This document shows, piece by piece, positions 15,720 through 17,004 of a stretch of 17,004 nucleotides of DNA. Numbering within the stretch: position 1 is the first letter of the stretch; each line of letters starts with the position of its first letter. The position numbers and the translations under genes are program-made. Under the pieces are notes generated by a model. The model did not search any database. It saw only the letters and a program-made list of their open reading frames with translations, and had not been told where the DNA came from. The DNA lies in contig JAIFMA010000253.1 of assembly GCA_020048795.1 (NCBI GenBank), positions 1 to 17,004 of the forward strand, given 5' to 3'. This stretch comes from Rhodoferax sp. (GTDB lineage Bacteria > Pseudomonadota > Gammaproteobacteria > Burkholderiales > Burkholderiaceae_C).

Positions 15720-15852
15720 CTGCCACAGTCGTTCAGCCCTCAAAGCAGGCAACGGCGTGTTCCCAACTCAGTGCCGAGCCGCAAATACTTCATCGAGGCT
15801 GCCGACATCAAGCACACGTTCGCCCCACAGCAGAAGTTGTTCATCGTTGGCT

Positions 15853-16104
15853 GAGCCGTATGCACTCAATTACCTGAAAACCCTGACCATGGAGCTGACC
15901 ACCCTGGCGCGGGCCTGCGGCAAGCAGGATGTGCACCACCTGGAGCCAGAAGACCTGGTGGCGCTCACCGTAAAGGCCGCCGCCATGGCCCGGCTGCCGC
16001 TGGCCGGCACCAACTGGATACCGGGGTTGAAGGCACGTCGAAGGCTGGTTGATGGGCGCCAGTTGCGCAACGCTTGGTTGTTGCCTGCGGTTGGACGGAA
16101 ATAG
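15853..16104 (+). pseudogene. C-terminal remnant resembling an FMN-binding glutamate synthase family protein
   Basis: From 15853 the frame reads EPYALNYLKTLTMELTTLAR, then ACGKQDVHHLEPEDLVALTV and MARLPLAGTNWIPG. I recall this as the C-terminal tail of large FMN-binding glutamate synthase-like proteins. The FMN and cluster-binding domains that should precede it are absent: before 15853 the frame changes to unrelated Ser/Pro/Arg-rich sequence. After WIPG the frame runs on about 21 codons to a TAG at 16102-16104. It is therefore a 5'-truncated fragment with no plausible function. The family assignment is from memory and should be checked. Confidence 0.5.
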
Positions 16105-16150
16105 TTGACAAACCGGTTATATTCGGCATTTGAAATCCGTTCTTCGTATC

Positions 16151-17004
16151 ATGGCGCGAACCAACAAACCCAAACAAAATCGGGAAGACACACCCTCAGA
16201 ACCATCTGTGCCGCTTGGTCAGCAGGGTGATTCGGACCCCGTGACCGAGCCCAAGCCGTTCAGACCCTATGTGGTGGCCATCGGTGCCTCAGCGGGCGGG
16301 CTCGATGCCCTGGAGCGCTTTTTTGATGAGCTCGATGCCGAATCGGGTGCGGTTTATGTGGTGATTCAGCACCTGTCGCCCGACCACAAAAGCATGATGG
16401 ACAACCTGCTGGCGCGCCACACCCACATGCCGGTGCTGATGGCCGAAAACGGTCTGGAGATGCAGATCAACCATGTCTACCTGATTCCGCCCGGCAAAAA
16501 CATGACGGTAGCGGGCTCGCAGCTGCGCCTGGTTCCGAAAAACCCGCATGGCCTGAGTTTGCCGATTGACCTGTTTTTTACCTCGGTGGCCAAAGAGTTT
16601 GGCAACCGCTGTGTTGGCCATCAATGATGCGGGCGGTTTCCTGCTGGCACAAGACCCCGAGACGGCCAAGTTTGACGGCATGCCGCGCAGTGTCATTGCC
16701 ACCGGCCTGGTTGACGAGGTGCTGCCGCCCGAAATGTTGGCCAGCCGGATTGTCAGCCATGTCAAAAATGTGCTGGATGTGTCAGTCAAGCCCAAGGGCA
16801 AAGAGCTGAGCGAATCCGATGCCAACCCGATGGACGGCATTTTGCATCTGCTCTACCAAGTGGGCGGCATCAATTTCCGGGAGTACAAGCCGGCCACCGT
16901 GCAGCGCCGGATTGAGCGGCGCATGCAGATTCGCCATGTGCGCGACCTGCTTAACTACCTGCATTTGCTCGAATCTGACCGGGGTGAAATTCTGACCCTC
17001 AAGC
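16151..17004 (+). pseudogene. CheB-CheR hybrid chemotaxis protein, disrupted by deletion and frameshift; 3' end outside window
   Basis: Starts at ATG 16151 with a polar linker (1-38), then a CheB methylesterase domain without receiver domain, as in CheB/CheR/PAS hybrids. S47 (AIGASAGGLDALE) and H74 (VIQHLSPDHKSMM) are the first two catalytic positions. The frame runs to FFTSVAKEFGNRCV and then ends after three codons at TGA 16625-16627. One frame over, from about 16617, the protein resumes as AINDAGGFLLAQDPETAKFD and continues open into a CheR-like N-terminus (YQVGGINFREYKPATVQRR) to the window end. About sixteen residues usual for the family, including the LSGTGSDG-type motif with the catalytic Asp, are missing at the junction. 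The second part could restart at TTG 16614 or ATG 16680. There is no clear Shine-Dalgarno at 16151; TTG 16130 is an alternative. Confidence 0.8.

Larger units (their letters stand above)
15073..16150. other. About 1.1 kb low-coding region with gene debris
   Basis: There is no complete recognisable gene between moxR and the cheB-cheR gene. It holds a 59-residue minus-strand ORF (15253-15432), a plus-strand frame interrupted by a TAA (15405-15719), and a 33-codon minus-strand frame (15768-15869) ending in LLLWGERVLDVGSLDEVFAARH. It also holds a C-terminal fragment resembling a glutamate synthase family protein (15853-16104). Short, mutually exclusive frames on both strands with a break in each suggest decayed genes. 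No insertion sequence ends, tRNA or direct flanking repeats were recognised. Confidence 0.5.

Noticed and set aside
16105..16123. TTGACA and TATATT before the cheB-cheR gene as a promoter
   Set aside because: The boxes are only 7 bases apart, far too close for sigma-70, and neither has a good partner at 16-18 bases.
1..17004. Search by eye for CRISPR arrays, tRNA or rRNA genes and insertion sequences
   Set aside because: No regularly spaced repeats, no recognisable cloverleaf or rRNA core sequence, and no transposase or paired terminal repeats were seen.

Overview
This window looks like a chromosomal segment of a diazotrophic betaproteobacterium, most likely Burkholderiales and plausibly Comamonadaceae (Rhodoferax/Polaromonas type). 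The basis is high-GC coding with G/C-ending codons, a Mo-nitrogenase operon, a roxA-type hydroxylase close to the E. coli family, and a dispersed palindrome between nifD and nifK of a kind I associate with that group. No database was searched, so the taxonomy is an inference.

Layout. (1) 1-3506, plus strand: the 3' part of a nif structural operon. It holds nifD (its first few codons lie before the window), a 139-base spacer carrying an imperfect palindromic repeat, nifK, and 12 bases later a [2Fe-2S] protein of the Shethna FeSII type, known for conformational protection of nitrogenase against oxygen. (2) 3657-4820, minus: roxA/ycfD, an oxygen- and 2-oxoglutarate-dependent ribosomal protein hydroxylase, convergent with the nif genes. 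(3) 5036-15072, minus: moxR, a DUF58 gene, a TgpA-like membrane transglutaminase, then a 1917-residue thioester-containing bacterial alpha-2-macroglobulin. The first three are tightly packed; the macroglobulin follows a 147-base gap and may have its own transcription. MoxR-DUF58-transglutaminase is a known envelope-associated set, and the macroglobulin is predicted to act as a periplasmic protease trap. (4) 15073-16150: about 1.1 kb of poorly coding DNA with apparent gene debris, including a C-terminal fragment resembling an FMN-binding glutamate synthase family protein. It also has a possible 59-residue small ORF. (5) 16151 to the end, plus: the start of a CheB-CheR hybrid chemotaxis protein, broken by an internal deletion and frameshift that removes the third catalytic motif of the CheB domain.

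No tRNA, rRNA, CRISPR array or insertion sequence was recognised. I see no clearly new multi-gene system. The observations most worth a second look are FeSII directly behind nifK, the palindrome inside the nifDK message, the macroglobulin next to a MoxR/transglutaminase set instead of pbpC, and the cheB-cheR lesion.
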